DNA of 64,000 nt from Streptomyces deccanensis (GTDB taxonomy: Bacteria; Actinomycetota; Actinomycetes; Streptomycetales; Streptomycetaceae). Shown piece by piece: positions 1 through 8,458 of the stretch. The notes beneath the pieces are model-generated. The model had not been told where the DNA came from and ran no database searches. It saw nothing but the letters and a program-made list of their open reading frames with translations. The stretch spans positions 992,001 through 1,056,000 of the forward strand of contig NZ_CP092431.1 of the NCBI RefSeq assembly GCF_022385335.1. Direction: 5' to 3'. Both the position numbers and the translations under genes were made by a program. Numbering within the stretch: the stretch's first letter is position 1; each line of letters begins with the position of its first letter.

Positions 1-470
1 AGCGCGTAGTCGCCCTTGATGGGGTACTCCAGCAGGTACGTCCGGCCGTCGATCTCCCGTACCTCCTTGCCCTCGGCCAGCGGCGTGCCGACCGCGGTCG
101 GGCAGTAGAAGGCGCCGACGCCGGCACCCGCCGCCCGCATACGCTCGGCCAGGTTGCCCTGCGGCACCACCTCCAGCTCGATCTTCCCGGCGCGGTAGAG
201 GCCGTCGAAGACCCAGGAGTCGGCCTGGCGCGGGAAGGAGCAGAGCACCTTGCGCACCCTGCCGGCGGCCAGCAGCGCGGCCAGCCCGACGTCGCCGTTG
301 CCGGCGTTGTTGGACACGATCGTCAGGTCTTTCGCACCCTGCCTGATGAGCGCGTCGATCAGGTCGAACGGCATGCCGGCCAACCCGAAGCCGCCGACCA
401 GAACGGTCGCCCCGTCTTCGATGCCGGCGACCGCCGCGTCGGTGCTGTCGAGGATCTCTGCCCGGCTCAT
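1..470 (-). CDS. pcaI: 3-oxoadipate CoA-transferase subunit A (partial)
   Basis: Subunit A of the enzyme that moves CoA from succinyl-CoA to beta-ketoadipate in the beta-ketoadipate pathway (cytosolic, working with subunit B). About 156 residues are visible; the C-terminus lies beyond the left edge. The N-terminal GGFGLAGMP motif (about residues 27-35) and the SNNAGNGDVGL segment are characteristic of family I CoA-transferase alpha subunits. The ATG overlaps the pcaF stop codon as ATGA, so the two genes are almost certainly translationally coupled. The neighbouring beta-ketoadipyl-CoA thiolase makes the 3-oxoadipate assignment more likely than acetoacetate or succinyl-CoA:3-ketoacid substrates. 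Subunit B would be expected just outside the window. Confidence 0.85.
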   Translation of the reverse strand, partial: MSRAEILDSTDAAVAGIEDGATVLVGGFGLAGMPFDLIDALIRQGAKDLTIVSNNAGNGDVGLAALLAAGRVRKVLCSFPRQADSWVFDGLYRAGKIELEVVPQGNLAERMRAAGAGVGAFYCPTAVGTPLAEGKEVREIDGRTYLLEYPIKGDYA

Positions 471-1672
471 CGCTTCGCCCCCGTGACGTCGCAGTTCTCC
501 AGCACGACGGCCAGGCCCTGGCCGACCCCGATGCAGATCGCGGCGACACCGTAGCGCTGGCGCGTCTCACGCAGCACCTTGGCCAGCGTGGCGAGGATGC
601 GGCCGCCCGAGGCGCCGAGCGGGTGGCCGATCGCGATGGCGCCGCCCTTCTGGTTGACGATTGCGGGGTCGATCTTCCAGGCGTCGACACAGGCGAGCGA
701 CTGCACGGCGAAGGCCTCGTTGAGTTCGACCGCGCCCACCTGGTCCCAGCCGATCCCGGCCCGGGCCAGCGCACGGTTCGCGGCCTCGACCGGGGCGTAG
801 CCGAAGGCCTGCGGCTCCAGCGCCATCACCCCGCGCCCTGCGACACGGGCGATCGGGTCGGCCCCGATCGCGGACGCCGCCTGCTCACTGCCCAACAGCA
901 CCGCCGAGGCACCGTCGTTGAGGGGGCTGGCGTTGCCCGCGGTGATGGTGCCGCCCTGATCCGGTGTGCGGAAGACGGGCTTGAGCCCCGCCAGCACCTC
1001 GGCGGTGGATCCGGGCCGGATGCCCTCGTCGCGGGTCAGGTCGATGCCGTCGACCGGTGCCACCAGGTCGTCGTAGAAGCCGGACTCCCAGGCGGTGTGG
1101 GCGAGTTGGTGGGAGCGGGCGGCGAACTCGTCCTGGCGCTCGCGGGAGATCCCGAAGCGCTCGTGGAGCTGCTCGTTGGCCTCGCCGAGGCTGACGGTCC
1201 ACTCCTTCGGCATCCGCGGGTTGACCAGCCGCCAGCCGAGGGTGGTCGAGACGGCGGTGACGTCGCCGGCCGGGAAGGGTTTCGCCGACTTCGGCAGCAC
1301 CCACGGCGCACGTGTCATCGACTCCACGCCGCCGGTCAGCACCACCTCGGCGTCCCCGGACTCGATGGTGCGGCTGGCCGTCATCGCCGCGTCGAGGCTC
1401 GATCCGCACAGGCGGTTGACGGTGGTGCCGGGGACGCTCACGGGGAGGCCGGCGAGGAGCGCGGCCATGCGGCCGACGTTGCGGTTCTCCTCGCCGGCGC
1501 CGTTGGCGTTGCCCCACACCACGTCGTCGATGGCGGCGGGGTCGAAGCGGGGCACCCGGGCGAGCGTCGAGGTGATCGCGGCGGCGGCGAGGTCGTCGGG
1601 GCGCACGCCGGCCAGCGCACCGTTGAAGCGGCCGAACGGCGTCCGTGTCGCGGCGTAGAGGAAAGCACTCAT
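467..1672 (-). CDS. pcaF: 3-oxoadipyl-CoA thiolase
   Basis: Thiolase of 401 residues catalysing the last step of the beta-ketoadipate pathway, cleaving 3-oxoadipyl-CoA to succinyl-CoA and acetyl-CoA. The acylated cysteine sits in NRLCGSS (C89), the catalytic histidine in GHPLGASG (H350) and the second cysteine in CIGVGQG (C380), so all three active-site residues are present. The chosen ATG (MSAFLYAATRTPFG) gives the usual family length; a longer open frame continues upstream but crosses the promoter region. It heads an operon with pcaI and diverges from a LysR regulator across a 71-bp gap. A general acetyl-CoA acetyltransferase is the alternative, but the pairing with a CoA-transferase favours PcaF. 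Confidence 0.88.
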   Translation of the reverse strand: MSAFLYAATRTPFGRFNGALAGVRPDDLAAAAITSTLARVPRFDPAAIDDVVWGNANGAGEENRNVGRMAALLAGLPVSVPGTTVNRLCGSSLDAAMTASRTIESGDAEVVLTGGVESMTRAPWVLPKSAKPFPAGDVTAVSTTLGWRLVNPRMPKEWTVSLGEANEQLHERFGISRERQDEFAARSHQLAHTAWESGFYDDLVAPVDGIDLTRDEGIRPGSTAEVLAGLKPVFRTPDQGGTITAGNASPLNDGASAVLLGSEQAASAIGADPIARVAGRGVMALEPQAFGYAPVEAANRALARAGIGWDQVGAVELNEAFAVQSLACVDAWKIDPAIVNQKGGAIAIGHPLGASGGRILATLAKVLRETRQRYGVAAICIGVGQGLAVVLENCDVTGAKR

Positions 1673-1714
1673 GACAGGGACGCTAATCCCGAGCCGCGAT
1701 ATTCTGAAGTACGC

Positions 1715-1734
1715 ATATCGAAGCCGATTGATAT
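1715..1734. promoter_or_regulatory. Inverted repeat between pcaF and LysR gene, likely LysR operator
   Basis: ATATC, 10 nt, GATAT: perfect 5-bp arms, extendable to 7 bp with one mismatch (ATATCRA-N6-TYGATAT). It is the only AT-rich dyad in the 71-bp divergent intergenic region and lies just upstream of the regulator start. LysR proteins usually bind interrupted dyads of this size between themselves and their target. Binding is inferred. Confidence 0.5.
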
Positions 1735-1743
1735 GGACGACAT

Positions 1744-2625
1744 ATGGATCTGCGGCACCTCCGGTACTTCGTGGCGGTGGCCGAGGAGCGGCACTTCGGT
1801 CGTGCCGCCGAGCGGCTCCACATGGCCCAGCCCCCGCTCTCCCAGCAGATCCGGCAGCTGGAGGCGGAGCTGGGCGTCGAGCTGCTGCACCGCACGACAC
1901 GGCGCGTGGAGGTGACCGAGGCCGGCCGCGCCTACCTGGAGCGGGCCCGCGCGATCCTCACCGACGTCGACGAGGCCGGCCACCACGCGCGGCTCGTCGC
2001 GGCCGGTTCGGTCGGGCACCTCGCGATCGGGTGCGTGGGCTCGGCGACGTACAGCCTGCTGCCCGCGCTCTCGCGGCGGCTCACCGAGGAACTGCCCGGC
2101 GTCGACTTCTCCTTCCGTGGCGAGATGCTCGCACCCGACCAGGTCGACGCGTTGCGCAGCGGCGCGATCGATGTGGCGCTGCTGCGCCCTCCCGCGGCCG
2201 ACCTCTCCCTCACCGTGCACACCCTGCGCCGGGACCGGCTCGTCGTCGCCGTACCCGTCGAGCATCCCCTCTCCCGCCGGAAACGGCTGCGCGCCGCGGA
2301 CCTCGCCGGCGCCGACCTGATCGTGCACTCCGCCGACCGCCGGTCCGTGATGTACGACGTCGTCCTGGGCCTGCTGCGTGACGCCGGTGTGGAGCCGCAC
2401 ATCCGCCACGAGGTCGGCGAGACCTCGACGCTGGTCACGCTCGTGGCCGGCGGACTGGGTGTCGCCGTCGTACCCGAACCGGTCACGGCGCTGGCACTCG
2501 ACGGCGTCACCTACCTGCCCCTGGCGGGGGCCGACGCACGCGTGGAGCTGGCGGTCGCCCACCGCGCGGACCGCGCCGAGCCGCACCTGGCGCGCACGGT
2601 GGGGATCATCCGGGCGGTGATCTGA
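1744..2625 (+). CDS. LysR-family transcriptional regulator of the pca genes
   Basis: A 293-residue LTTR of normal family length. The N-terminal winged helix-turn-helix (about residues 1-60, MDLRHLRYFVAVAEERHFG followed by AAERLHMAQPPLSQQIRQLE) is clear, and the remainder fits the periplasmic-binding-protein-like effector domain. It diverges from pcaF-pcaI, so activation of that operon in response to a pathway intermediate such as beta-ketoadipate is the simplest reading (inference from context). The start ATG is within 10 bp of the intergenic dyad, which suggests autoregulation. Confidence 0.85.
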   Translation: MDLRHLRYFVAVAEERHFGRAAERLHMAQPPLSQQIRQLEAELGVELLHRTTRRVEVTEAGRAYLERARAILTDVDEAGHHARLVAAGSVGHLAIGCVGSATYSLLPALSRRLTEELPGVDFSFRGEMLAPDQVDALRSGAIDVALLRPPAADLSLTVHTLRRDRLVVAVPVEHPLSRRKRLRAADLAGADLIVHSADRRSVMYDVVLGLLRDAGVEPHIRHEVGETSTLVTLVAGGLGVAVVPEPVTALALDGVTYLPLAGADARVELAVAHRADRAEPHLARTVGIIRAVI

Positions 2626-2670
2626 GAGGCGGGGACCGATGCCGTCCCGTCGGCCGACACGCTCGGCACG

Positions 2671-2733
2671 CCACTGGCCACTGGCCGCCGGCCGCCGACC
2701 ACCGGCCACCGGCCACCGGCCACCGGCCACCGG
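2671..2733. repeat. 7-bp minisatellite, nine units
   Basis: Nine consecutive 7-bp units: two CCACTGG, CCGCCGG, CCGCCGA, then five perfect CCACCGG. It lies 46 bp after the LysR stop codon. The last five identical units suggest recent slippage and probable length polymorphism. Confidence 0.9.
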
Positions 2734-3356
2734 CTGAAGGACGGCACGACCAGGTGGTGAGGCGCCACTCGCGTCTGCGGGGAGGCCGCGAAAACCGCGA
2801 ACTCGGCGGTCGGGACGCCGCTCACGGCTGAGGTGTACGCCATGCGTCGCACGGTCTCCACGGCGAACGGACCGACGCCGTCGCCGCTGAGCAAACCTTG
2901 GTGACACCACTCTGGTTGACCACGACCTCACTGTCTGGCGGCCTCGTCCGGCGTGGCGGACGTTTTTCGAGGGCTGCCTTGATCGTGTGGCCGAGCCGGT
3001 CCGCCCGGTGGTCCTGGCTGGCTGAAGTCCTCGGCCGGGACCGAGATGCCTCCCGTGACGAATCCGGTGAGCACCGCGTCGATCGTAGGGACCTGGTCCG
3101 CCGCCGGTGCCGTGACGGCCCCCCGCCCGCTCAGCGTCCGGGAGACCGACAGACTCGACCGGCACACAGGGCCCCACTCCAACGTGCGTTCCGTGACCGG
3201 CACGTTCGACAGGCACGAGATGCCCTCCCCATGGACGGGCAGGGCGCCGGGGCTGGTCTACGCGTGGCGGGGGTCTTGTTCGCCCGCCCCGTCCCGTCGT
3301 GGGTGGGAGGTGTCCTTGCCGACGGTGGTGGGGTGGGCGATGGACCGGGCGTACCA
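2734..3356. other. Region without a convincing gene; probable decayed coding DNA
   Basis: Open frames exist on both strands but none has a recognisable family signature, good start or consistent codon bias along its length. On the minus strand, around 2735-2894, a short stretch reads LSGDGVGPFAVETVRRM, faintly like a pyruvate-kinase segment, but it is too short and isolated to call. Together with the SDR fragment that follows, this looks like remnant DNA rather than a functional intergenic region. Confidence 0.4.
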
Positions 3357-3632
3357 GCCGGCATCGGAGGACTGCGCTTCATGCCCGGAGCCACCGACAG
3401 CAACTTCCACGCCCGCGCCGGCATGAACAACACCGCCTTCGGCCCCGGCATGAAGAAGAACAGCCGCAAGGAAGTCGCCCGCCAGGGCTTCCTCGCCCTG
3501 ATGAACGGACGTGCCGAAGTCGTCGGCGGTGACGCCGCCACCAAGGGCACCGCCATCGAACACCGCTTCCTGCCCGAGCCCTACAAGGCCGCCCGCCACG
3601 CCACCAAGGCCAGGCCGCGCCCTGAGCACTGA
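3357..3632 (+). pseudogene. C-terminal remnant of a short-chain dehydrogenase/reductase
   Basis: The last ~85 codons read like the end of an SDR oxidoreductase of the type common in actinobacteria: FMPGATDSNF corresponds to the family's LMPGPT(D/E)TNF segment after the catalytic tetrad, followed by EVARQGFLALMNGRAEVV and a basic tail. The Rossmann fold, the cofactor glycine motif and the YxxxK catalytic site are all absent upstream, so the protein cannot be an active SDR. An unrelated function for the short peptide cannot be excluded. Confidence 0.65.
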
Positions 3633-3646
3633 GCACTGAGCACTGA
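3622..3646. repeat. 7-bp tandem repeat over the SDR remnant stop codon
   Basis: Three perfect CTGAGCA units followed by a partial CTGA; the stop codon of the SDR remnant lies inside the array. Confidence 0.85.
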
Positions 3647-3916
3647 CTGAGCGTTCGGCCTTGTCTCGGGAGAGTCAGCGCCGTCGTCCGTGCCCTCCGA
3701 AGTCGAGGCTGCTGCGGTACTTGGGGTGACCGACTCCTGGGCGACACATGGGAGTTGCTGCCCTCAGACGAACTCCGGTCTGCTCCCAACGCTCCCCCAG
3801 GCGCCGCCTGTTTGCCCGCTGACTCTCCCGCTGGCAGCAAGCGCGGCTGCGACGCCATGATCACACCAGCCGCCGCAAGATCCTCACACGGATCCCGCTG
3901 GCCTCCGGCGCGCTGA

Positions 3917-4351
3917 TCACCTGCTGGACAGGCGGAGATTTCCGGACCAGGTATCGCACCGGACACGACCGGAGTCGAAGGTGAGTTCCAACGCGAGCCG
4001 CCCGATGTCCGGCTCCCCCTCCTCACGTACCGCAAGGACCATCTCTCCGAGGTGGTCCGCGAACGGAGTCTCACCGCTGACCGGAGCTACCTGGACGCGG
4101 CCCAGCTCTGCCATGTCGTATCCCGCGAAAGGCGCCGACGAATCCACGATCAGGCACCAGTCCGACCCGGCTGTCACGTGGGTGGCGACCTCTTCGCTAT
4201 CGATCAGCCACACATCCAGCGGGCCGGCCGGGGCATCCGTGCCGTACAGGTGCCACGACGCGACCACCCGCTCAAGGCGTCGCCCGACCAGGTAGTCAGG
4301 AAGCACACCGACCCCGTGCAACGGGCACCCGTTCAACCGCTCCAGCTCCAC
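3917..4351 (-). CDS. Conserved-looking protein of unknown function (144 aa)
   Basis: Unrecognised soluble protein of 144 residues with a GTG start (VELERLNGCPLHGVGVLP). Composition and codon use look like real coding sequence: an even mix of acidic and hydrophobic residues and no signal peptide or membrane segment. Features are WHLYGTDAPAGPLDVWLID and CLIVDSSAPFAGYDMAELG, suggesting a mostly beta fold. It is upstream of and divergent from the AIPR gene, with 148 bp between the starts; whether it belongs to that defence gene or is an independent cargo gene cannot be told. Confidence 0.6.
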   Translation of the reverse strand: MELERLNGCPLHGVGVLPDYLVGRRLERVVASWHLYGTDAPAGPLDVWLIDSEEVATHVTAGSDWCLIVDSSAPFAGYDMAELGRVQVAPVSGETPFADHLGEMVLAVREEGEPDIGRLALELTFDSGRVRCDTWSGNLRLSSR

Positions 4352-4499
4352 TCGGCGACCGTACCGTCAAGCAAGGTTCCAGCTCACACGCTTCCTCGGG
4401 ACATGCCTCAACTCTCCCCAGTACGCGGGCTGTTCACAGCCGCATCAGCCTGCCAACATCGTTGTCCAGGTCTGACGCTTTGGTGGGGGGCAGGGCTGC

Positions 4500-6239
4500 A
4501 TGACGTCCGTACAGAACAACGACCAGCGGCTGCTCGACCGCATCCTGGAGGACCAGCATCGGAAGCTGGCACCGGACAAGAGCAGGGACGACTTCTTCAC
4601 GTTCTTCGCGGCCGACAAGGCTCTGCAGGACTGGGACCTCGACAACGACGAGATCATGGACGGCATTGTCGACGGGGCCCACGACTGCGGCATCGACGGC
4701 CTCTGGACATTCGTCGACGAGCGCTACGTCACCGCCGATGCCCATCAGTTCCTGCCCTCGCGTGCCGGAAAGATCGAATTGGTGATCCTGCAAGCGAAGA
4801 CGTCGACCGGTTACCAGGAAACCGTGGTCGAGAAGCTGCATTTCCATCTGCCGACACTGTTGGACATGAGCCGGGACGAAGAGGACTTGGCTCCCCACAC
4901 GAACGCCAAACTCCTGGACCGCACAAGGCGCTTCCTCCATATCCTCGAAGAGTTGGCGTCATCGTTCCCCCAAGTCCGCATAAAGGTGATCTACGCCAAC
5001 AAAGCCGCCGAGACGCCGCACCCCAACGTGAAGGCCAAGGGAGATCGGCTGCGACGCGAACTTGCGAAAATCACCTCGGACACCAAGGCAGATCTGGAGT
5101 ACCTCAACGCCGCTGACCTTCGTGAACGTACCGCCCGGGGGGCCAAAGCGGTCGCGCAGTTGGTATTCACCGAGACTCCGATGAGCACCTCGCTCGGCGA
5201 GGGGTACGTGTGCCTGGCCCGCTTGGACGAGTACTACCGCTTCATCACCTCGGACAACGAAGCACTGCGCCTGGAACTGTTCGAATCGAACGTGCGTGAC
5301 TACGCCGGGTCCACCGCGGTGAACAACGCCATCAGCGAGACGCTCAAGTCCGGTACGGGCGAGGACTTCTGGTGGTTCAACAACGGCGTCACCGTAGTCG
5401 CCGACGCTGCCCAGATCGCAGGCAAAAGGATCGTCGTCAAGGAGCCGCAGATCGTCAACGGGCTACAGACCAGCCATGAGATCTACAGCTACTTCCAAAA
5501 CGGCGGCCAACATCGTGACCGCTCCCTCCTGGTCAAGATCGTGGTCGCACCCGAGTCCGGCACCGCCCGCGACCGCATCATCCGAGCCACGAACAGCCAG
5601 ACACAGCTGCCGGCGGGCGCCCTGCGAGCCACCGAAGCCATCCAGAAAGATATCGAGGAAAGCCTGGGCCACGCAGGTGGTTACTACTACGAACGGCGGG
5701 CCAGCTACTACCGCAACCTCGGCTTCCCGCTCGACCGGGTCATCAGCATGACCCGCTTGGCCCGAGAGTTCACCGCCTTCGTACAGCGGGAACCACACAC
5801 CGCCCTGCGGCACTCGGACGCATTGCTACTGGACGACCAGCATTACGCCCAGATCTTCTCGCCCCGTCACGACCTGGACATCTACCGCCTCTGCCTCGAC
5901 GTCCACACCCGTCTACGGACCTTCCTGGCTCAGTACGCAGAAGACCGCCCACTGCTGGGGGAAACCCTGGAGAACTGGCTCTATCCCCTGGCAGCCATGT
6001 CTGCCCACACCCTGACCAGGCTGAGGCAGCCCACCCAGCGGGATTTGCTCAATATCGACCTCGAGCACCTCAGCGACGACCTCATGTCCCGTATGACGGG
6101 CACGCTGGAACAGAACTTCAAGAGCGCCCTGCGTCAGAGCAAAGCCGGCGGTGTCGACCGCATCGCCCGCACCCCTGAATTCACCGCCAAACTCCGCCAG
6201 GCCATCATCTCTCAAAGCCGATATCACATCGAACGTTAG
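4500..6239 (+). CDS. AIPR-family abortive phage infection protein with PD-(D/E)XK-like N-terminus
   Basis: Protein of 579 residues. The centre carries the signature blocks of the AIPR family: LFESNVRDYAG (about 260-270), FWWFNNGVTVVAD (about 290-302) and PQIVNGLQTSHEIY (about 317-330). The first 110 residues contain GIDGLW (D66) followed by ELVILQAK (Q98-A-K100), the spacing of a PD-(D/E)XK nuclease core, so a nuclease activity is plausible (inference). AIPR proteins were named from abortive-infection phage resistance; the mechanism is not well established. A G-rich ribosome site (GGGGGGCAGGG) precedes the ATG. Codon usage is less G/C-biased than in flanking housekeeping genes, and it sits among remnants and orphan genes, consistent with horizontal gain as a stand-alone defence gene. 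Confidence 0.85.
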   Translation: MTSVQNNDQRLLDRILEDQHRKLAPDKSRDDFFTFFAADKALQDWDLDNDEIMDGIVDGAHDCGIDGLWTFVDERYVTADAHQFLPSRAGKIELVILQAKTSTGYQETVVEKLHFHLPTLLDMSRDEEDLAPHTNAKLLDRTRRFLHILEELASSFPQVRIKVIYANKAAETPHPNVKAKGDRLRRELAKITSDTKADLEYLNAADLRERTARGAKAVAQLVFTETPMSTSLGEGYVCLARLDEYYRFITSDNEALRLELFESNVRDYAGSTAVNNAISETLKSGTGEDFWWFNNGVTVVADAAQIAGKRIVVKEPQIVNGLQTSHEIYSYFQNGGQHRDRSLLVKIVVAPESGTARDRIIRATNSQTQLPAGALRATEAIQKDIEESLGHAGGYYYERRASYYRNLGFPLDRVISMTRLAREFTAFVQREPHTALRHSDALLLDDQHYAQIFSPRHDLDIYRLCLDVHTRLRTFLAQYAEDRPLLGETLENWLYPLAAMSAHTLTRLRQPTQRDLLNIDLEHLSDDLMSRMTGTLEQNFKSALRQSKAGGVDRIARTPEFTAKLRQAIISQSRYHIER

Positions 6240-6329
6240 TGGCTGATGCGTCGGCAGGCACGGTCTTCCAGGCAGGTCACGGGGCGCAGAGCACTCCATG
6301 AGACGGAACCTCCCTGCATCGTCGGTCGG

Positions 6330-7055
6330 TCACATCAACGCCGCCGCCTCGCCTGCCACCCAGGTCTGCCAGACATGACGGGTGTTCGGCAGGTCAGGGC
6401 GGTCAAGGAGCCAGAGCACGTACCCGGCATGGCACCGGGCCCACGGACTGTCCGAATCAGCGGCCCGCTCGAGCCTGCCGCGAAGATCAGCGCTGTCGAC
6501 AGCGCGGGCAACGCGCACGTATTCGCGATCCTTGCAGCGATACGCCCGCTGGACGACGATCTCGACCAGGTCGGTGAGCTTCGCCTTGATCGCCTCCTCG
6601 TGGCGAGCACGGGCCACCTCCCGGATCAGACGCTGCTTCGTGCCCCACGCCTTCGCATGCTGCGTCCACTCCAGCGGGTACTTCGCCTCCCACTCCAGGA
6701 AGAGCAACACATAGGGCAGCCCCGGCCACGTCGCCAGATCCCTGCCCGCAGGACCACCCCACACCCCATCAGGCAGCGAACGCCTCTGGGCTTGCTGATG
6801 CCTCCGGCGCGCCTGCAGAAAGGCCGGCTCGCGGTACTGCTCGTCCGCTCCCAGGGGCCGCGTCAGCAGCCACATCTCATTGGACCGGGCGAGCGCGTCA
6901 GTGACCTTCCTCTGGGCCTCCGCCAGACGGACGAGCGCTTCACCTCTCGCAGCCGGATCCTCCGCTATGAGTCCGAACGCCCAACCCAGTCGCTCAGCCC
7001 ATGCACCAGCGTCGTCCGCATCTGTACCTGCCTCTTCAGCCACGCACGGGATCAT
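6330..7055 (-). CDS. Hypothetical protein (241 aa) convergent with the AIPR gene
   Basis: Unrecognised protein, predicted largely alpha-helical and highly charged (for example RLIREVARARHEEAIKAK and VRLAEAQRKVTDALARSN), with several tryptophans (WEAKYPLEW, WARCHAGYVLWLL). No signal peptide or clear membrane helix. The ATG giving MIPCVAEEAGTD was chosen because the open frame further upstream is low-complexity and runs into a 9-G tract. It faces the AIPR gene tail-to-tail with a 90-bp gap. A partner or regulator role for AIPR is possible but unsupported. Confidence 0.55.
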   Translation of the reverse strand: MIPCVAEEAGTDADDAGAWAERLGWAFGLIAEDPAARGEALVRLAEAQRKVTDALARSNEMWLLTRPLGADEQYREPAFLQARRRHQQAQRRSLPDGVWGGPAGRDLATWPGLPYVLLFLEWEAKYPLEWTQHAKAWGTKQRLIREVARARHEEAIKAKLTDLVEIVVQRAYRCKDREYVRVARAVDSADLRGRLERAADSDSPWARCHAGYVLWLLDRPDLPNTRHVWQTWVAGEAAALM

Positions 7056-7269
7056 CTCCTGGCGCAGTCGGCTCGCTCCACCCGATGGTGCGGGGGGGGG
7101 AGAGACGCAAAGGCTACGGGGCGCAACGGACGTGAGCAGGAACCGCCCGCTGTCCCTCTCTTCACTCTGCAACCGCCCTTCCCCGGAACCGCCGCCCCGG
7201 TGGCGGGACTCCGACGGCAGCGATCTGTGGGCAGCCGAGGACGAGACCCGCGATCGGATCATCGGGTTC

Positions 7270-7479
7270 TATCGGCGCACGTGCGGACTGGTCCGGTCGC
7301 TCGTCGCGGAGCGGCGCATGCTGATCGTGCTGGACAACGCCCGTGACTTCGACCAGATCCGTCCCCTGCCGCCCGGCGGCTCCACCTGCATGGTCGCCGT
7401 GACCAGCCGTAACCACCTGGGTACCCTGGCCACCACCCACGGATCCCGCTCCCTGGCCCTGGGCATCATCGCCGCACCT
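7270..7479 (+). pseudogene. Fragment of an NB-ARC (AfsR/SARP-type) regulator
   Basis: Around 60 codons match the kinase-2 and RNBS part of streptomycete NB-ARC regulators: RRMLIVLDNARDFDQIRPLP then CMVAVTSRNHLGTL. The P-loop, SARP DNA-binding part and TPR repeats are missing on both sides, and the frame runs directly into unrelated sequence upstream of the AraC gene. This is a remnant of a much larger gene (normally over 600 residues), left near the right edge of the accessory stretch. Confidence 0.65.
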
Positions 7480-7548
7480 GGCCGCCACTCGACCACGCCT
7501 CGGCCGACCGGCCGCTCCGCCCGAGTGGCGGCATGGTGTGATGGCGCC

Positions 7549-7941
7549 GTGAGCCGAGCTTCCGAAGAGTCCAACCGCCGTATGCTGCGGGCCCGGGACG
7601 CCATGGACCGGGCGTACGCGCAGCCGCTGGACGTGCCCGCGCTGGCCCGGATCGCCCATGTCTCCGAGGCGCACTTCACCCGTACGTTCCGGGCCGCGTT
7701 CGGGGAGACGCCCCACCGCTATCTGCAGCGTCGCCGGGTCGAACGGGCGATGTTCCTGCTGCGGGAGACCGACCGCGGAGTGACGGACATCTGTTTCGAC
7801 GTGGGCTTCGGCAGCCCGGGGACCTTCAGCCGCACCTTCCGCGACATCGTGGGCACCTCGCCGCGGCAGTACCGCAAGGAGGCGCCGCCGCTGCCCGTCC
7901 CGACGTGTTTCACGAAGGCGTGGACGCGGCCGAGCGATTGA
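7549..7941 (+). CDS. AraC-family transcriptional regulator (single DNA-binding domain)
   Basis: A 130-residue protein consisting almost entirely of the two helix-turn-helix motifs of AraC regulators: ALARIAHVSEAHFTRTFR and the second HTH with GVTDICFDVGFGSPGTFSR, ending with the signature SPRQYRKE. No effector domain. The GTG start (VSRASEESNRRMLRARD) is preferred; an open frame continues upstream only because it reads through the NB-ARC remnant. It is 48 bp upstream of, and co-directional with, a VOC gene; the AraC/VOC pair is a common streptomycete arrangement in which the regulator probably controls its neighbour. Confidence 0.85.
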   Translation: MSRASEESNRRMLRARDAMDRAYAQPLDVPALARIAHVSEAHFTRTFRAAFGETPHRYLQRRRVERAMFLLRETDRGVTDICFDVGFGSPGTFSRTFRDIVGTSPRQYRKEAPPLPVPTCFTKAWTRPSD

Positions 7942-7976
7942 GCAGTTCTGGATAAGTTTCCGACCCGTCCGCTCGG

Positions 7977-7982
7977 TAGCGT
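7977..7982 (+). promoter_or_regulatory. -10 element of a leaderless promoter for the VOC gene
   Basis: TAGCGT followed by exactly 7 nt and then the VOC ATG, so transcription would start at or next to the start codon. No Shine-Dalgarno is needed and none is obvious. Confidence 0.45.
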
Positions 7983-7989
7983 GAGGCCC

Positions 7990-8400
7990 ATGTTCACCGC
8001 CATCACGCACTCGCAGATCTACGTCCTCGACCAGGACGAGGCCCTCGACTTCTACGTCGGCAAGCTCGGCCTGGAGGTCAACACCGATGTCGACCTGGGC
8101 TTCATGCGCTGGCTGACCGTCCAGGTGCCCGGCCGTCCGGAGCGCCAGATCCTTCTGGAGAAGCCGGGGCCTCCGGCGCTCTCCGAGGAGACCGCGGCCC
8201 AGGTCCGCGAACTGCTCACCAAGGGGGCCATGGGCGGCCACCTCATCTTCAGCACGGACGACTGTCGCAAGACCTACGACACCCTCCTCGGCAAGGGCGT
8301 CGAGTTCACCGAGGAACCCACCGACCGCCCCTACGGCATCGACTGCGGCCTGCGCGACCCGTTCGGCAACAGCATCCGCTTCACCCAGCCGAAGGGCTGA
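7990..8400 (+). CDS. VOC-family (glyoxalase/bleomycin-resistance fold) protein
   Basis: A 136-residue protein with the paired beta-alpha-beta-beta-beta modules of the vicinal oxygen chelate superfamily. Typical elements are [20 protein letters not shown] at the N-terminus and [17 protein letters not shown] at the C-terminus. Candidate metal-site positions are a histidine in THSQIYV and acidic residues near the C-terminus, but the substrate cannot be deduced; family members include glyoxalases, ring-cleaving dioxygenases and resistance proteins. Likely controlled by the AraC regulator just upstream. Confidence 0.85.
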   Translation: MFTAITHSQIYVLDQDEALDFYVGKLGLEVNTDVDLGFMRWLTVQVPGRPERQILLEKPGPPALSEETAAQVRELLTKGAMGGHLIFSTDDCRKTYDTLLGKGVEFTEEPTDRPYGIDCGLRDPFGNSIRFTQPKG

Positions 8401-8429
8401 GCCCCGGTCGCTCCCCGGCCGCGGGGGCA

Positions 8430-8452
8430 TTGTCAGTGGTGGGCGGCAGGAT
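8430..8452 (+). promoter_or_regulatory. DNA-damage type (RecA-NDp/PafBC) promoter of ligA, leaderless
   Basis: TTGTCAGTG, 8 nt, CAGGAT, then 6 nt to the ATG. The actinobacterial RecA-independent damage promoter has the consensus TTGTCRGTG-N8-TANNNT; the first box matches perfectly and the spacing is exact, while the -10 differs only at its first base pair-step (CA for TA). The distance to the ATG predicts a leaderless transcript. Confidence 0.6.
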
Positions 8453-8458
8453 GGGGGC

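Noticed and set aside
2735..2894. Minus-strand stretch resembling a pyruvate kinase segment (LSGDGVGPFAVETVRRM)
   Set aside because: Too short and only weakly similar; no other kinase blocks nearby.
4462..4484. TTGTCCAGG-N8-TTTGGT upstream of the AIPR gene as a damage promoter
   Set aside because: Spacing is right but the distal box deviates at three or four positions and the -10 lacks TA; not convincing.
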